A stretch of DNA of 64,000 nt. Source: Saccharibacillus sacchari DSM 19268. Lineage in GTDB: Bacteria; Bacillota; Bacilli; Paenibacillales; Paenibacillaceae. The notes beneath the pieces were generated by a model. It saw only the letters and a list, made by a program, of their open reading frames with translations, was not told the origin of the DNA and made no database searches. Shown here in pieces: positions 62,603 to 64,000 of this stretch (the first letter of the stretch is position 1; every line of letters begins with the position of its first letter). The stretch spans positions 2,275,030-2,339,029 of the forward strand of contig NZ_KK073875.1 of assembly GCF_000585395.1 (NCBI RefSeq). The letters run 5' to 3'. A program made the position numbers and the translations under genes.

Positions 62603-63358
62603 TTATTTCATTTCGTATTGAACGGTGACAAAAGTGTTGATGGTGATTTGCCCAGGGTTGATGGACGTAGCGGGAGCCGAAGCACTGCTATCCGCCATTT
62701 CCGCTCTTGCATATTCCGCGTACAGAATCGGCGCATCGGCGTTTTCCAGGCTGATCGACGTTGCCGCGCCCAATGTGCGACCTGCCGCTTTCGCGATCGC
62801 CGCTGCCTTTTTGTTGGCGCTGGTGATCGCTTTCGCAATCGCTTCTTCTTCATATTGATCCGGGTTCTCGGACGCGAAGCTGATGTTTTGAATACGGTTC
62901 GCTCCCGCTTCGGAAGCGGCATCCAGCAGTTGGCCGATCTTGTCGAGGTCGCGGTACGTCACTTTCAGCACGTGAGTGGAGCCGTAGTCCTTGACGGTCT
63001 GACCGTTATTCTCGCTGTACGTGTAATTCGGCGATACGTAGAACTGCTCCGTCTCGATATCTTTCGCCGCGATCTTCCAGTCCGTTTTGAGCAAGGTGTT
63101 CAGCTTGCTCATCACGGCAGCCGTTTTCTTTTGCGCGGCCGCGGCCGTCGTTGCGTTCGATTCCACGCCGATGTACAGATACGCGACGTCCGGCGTAACT
63201 TTAACCTCGCCTTTGCCTGTTACGTTAATGACGTTCATCGGTACAACCTCCGCTGCTTGTGCCTGACCGATTCCGAACGATGCGGGAAGTGCCGCGCCTC
63301 CTACCAGCAAAGATCCCGCGATCAATACGCTGCCTAACGGTTTCATCCACATTTTCAT
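62603..63358 (-). CDS. Secreted SIMPL-domain (DUF541) protein
   Basis: 251 residues. Signal peptide ~1-36 (GIGQAQAA). The mature protein is a SIMPL domain: INVTGKGEVKVTPDVAYLYI near 45-64, repeated alpha/beta units and a C-terminal ITINTFVTVQYEMK strand. Family members are exported and sometimes guard against oxidative stress; the role here is open. AGGAGGGG precedes the ATG. Confidence 0.9.
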   Translation of the reverse strand: MKMWMKPLGSVLIAGSLLVGGAALPASFGIGQAQAAEVVPMNVINVTGKGEVKVTPDVAYLYIGVESNATTAAAAQKKTAAVMSKLNTLLKTDWKIAAKDIETEQFYVSPNYTYSENNGQTVKDYGSTHVLKVTYRDLDKIGQLLDAASEAGANRIQNISFASENPDQYEEEAIAKAITSANKKAAAIAKAAGRTLGAATSISLENADAPILYAEYARAEMADSSASAPATSINPGQITINTFVTVQYEMK

Positions 63359-63483
63359 GTTTAACCCCTCCTGTTATGGTTGATTACCCTCTAAACGCCA
63401 ACGATTCGAAAAAGGTTGCAGCTGCATGGATATACGTCGATTTTTTTTAAAAACCTTTGCGCAAACTGCTTTTTGAGTCGATA

Positions 63484-63531
63484 AAAAAGCCTTTCCAACC
63501 ACTCTTATACAAAGAATAGTCGAAAAGGCTT
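63484..63531 (-). terminator. Terminator after the SLH protein gene
   Basis: AAAGCCTTTTCGAC / GTTGGAAAGGCTTT stem with an AT-rich loop, then TTTTTT on the minus strand, 32 bp after the stop. Confidence 0.8.
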
Positions 63532-63562
63532 TGGTGAACTTAAACATTCCATTTTTTAAAAA

Positions 63563-64000
63563 TTAAGCAGCAGGCTCTTCTTCCGGCTCTGCCGCCGCAT
63601 CTTCAAGCTGCATCGCTCCCGTGATCGTGCTGGTCAGCAGCATATCGTTGATCGCCGCGTTTTCGGCACGGGTCAACGCCTTTTTCGATTGGAAGTTGGC
63701 GGCTCCCGCATCGGTAAACGTCACTTCCGGGCCGTGATAGCCCAGCATGATCGCCAATTTCACGGCCGGTTCCGCCCACTTGTCGGTATTGCCGGTCAAT
63801 TCGACGACTTCCAACAACTCCGGCGGATACAAGCCTGCTGTCGAGTTATAGATAATTACGGCTGCTTCTTGGCGCGTGATCGGACGATCCGGCTGGAACA
63901 ACCCTTTTTCGTTACCCGAGACAAGACCGTATTCATAGGCAGTCTGAATGGCCGCCGCATACGGATGTCCCTGAATATCGGCGAATTCCGGCGCATTTTC
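63563..64000 (-). CDS. SLH-domain protein, 5' end outside window
   Basis: The 145 C-terminal residues are present and the frame is open to the right edge. An SLH repeat is visible (EFADIQGHPYAAAIQTAYEY, GLFQPDRPITRQEAAVIIYN) with a partial second one (ALTRAENAAINDML). It ends in an acidic tail (EDAAAEPEEEPAA). It should be a wall-anchored protein with C-terminal SLH repeats; the N-terminal function lies outside. Confidence 0.85.
   Translation of the reverse strand, partial: ENAPEFADIQGHPYAAAIQTAYEYGLVSGNEKGLFQPDRPITRQEAAVIIYNSTAGLYPPELLEVVELTGNTDKWAEPAVKLAIMLGYHGPEVTFTDAGAANFQSKKALTRAENAAINDMLLTSTITGAMQLEDAAAEPEEEPAA

Overview
The window looks like a chromosome segment of a moderately GC-rich Firmicute of the Paenibacillaceae (Saccharibacillus/Paenibacillus-like). 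The grounds are the syntenic block cggR-gap-pgk-tpiA-gpmI-eno next to clpP, secG, rnr, smpB and ssrA, sigma-A type promoters, strong AGGAGG ribosome sites, SLH-domain surface proteins, a CtsR box, a CggR operator and a tmRNA tag ending YAFAA. Genus is an inference.

Layout. 1-5.2 kb: a secreted repeat protein (runs off the left edge) and a fused polyprenyl synthase. 5.3-7.7 kb: a very AT-rich orphan membrane protein. 7.8-19.7 kb: core and accessory genes (aldo/keto reductase, TetR with its ABC exporter, galK, LytTR/DUF3021 pair, GNAT, betaine-type binding protein, MscS channel, MetE-like methyltransferase) with long intergenic hairpins. 19.97-35.66 kb: a lower-GC island bounded and subdivided by partial copies of the 3' end of ssrA. 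It holds three two-gene modules that each end directly against an ssrA scar (HTH plus DUF6516-like protein; small antitoxin plus zeta kinase; cytoplasmic subtilase plus free-standing prodomain-like protein). A replicon-like block follows (HTH protein with a 31-bp palindrome, two related serine recombinases, XRE regulator, filamentous-phage gene II/X-like initiator, RadC-like protein), then cargo (SLH/beta-propeller protein, ankyrin lipoprotein, small proteins). The intact ssrA closes the island at 36.03 kb.

36.3-56 kb is housekeeping: smpB, RNase R with a very long basic tail, secG, a cyclic-di-AMP riboswitch controlling a 35-residue membrane peptide, murI, a nucleotidyltransferase, a MITE whose CTAG duplication supplies the coaW stop codon, a purine riboswitch upstream of a PbuE-like exporter, the glycolytic genes on the minus strand behind a CggR operator, tRNA-Arg(CCG) and clpP behind a CtsR box. 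56-64 kb: a (GCTCG)13 repeat, an AIM24 protein, an Rrf2 regulator, ilvE, a LysR regulator, a stalk-domain/DUF3298 secreted protein, a DUF4262-like protein, a SIMPL protein and the 3' end of an SLH protein.

The most unusual part is the ssrA array. Successive toxin-antitoxin-like modules have accumulated at the end of the trans-translation RNA gene, and the 3' two thirds of the working tmRNA may itself come from an incoming element. No tyrosine integrase is visible to explain the long direct repeats. Start sites were adjusted where a ribosome site clearly favoured an internal codon. All family calls were made by eye from motifs; no database search was run.
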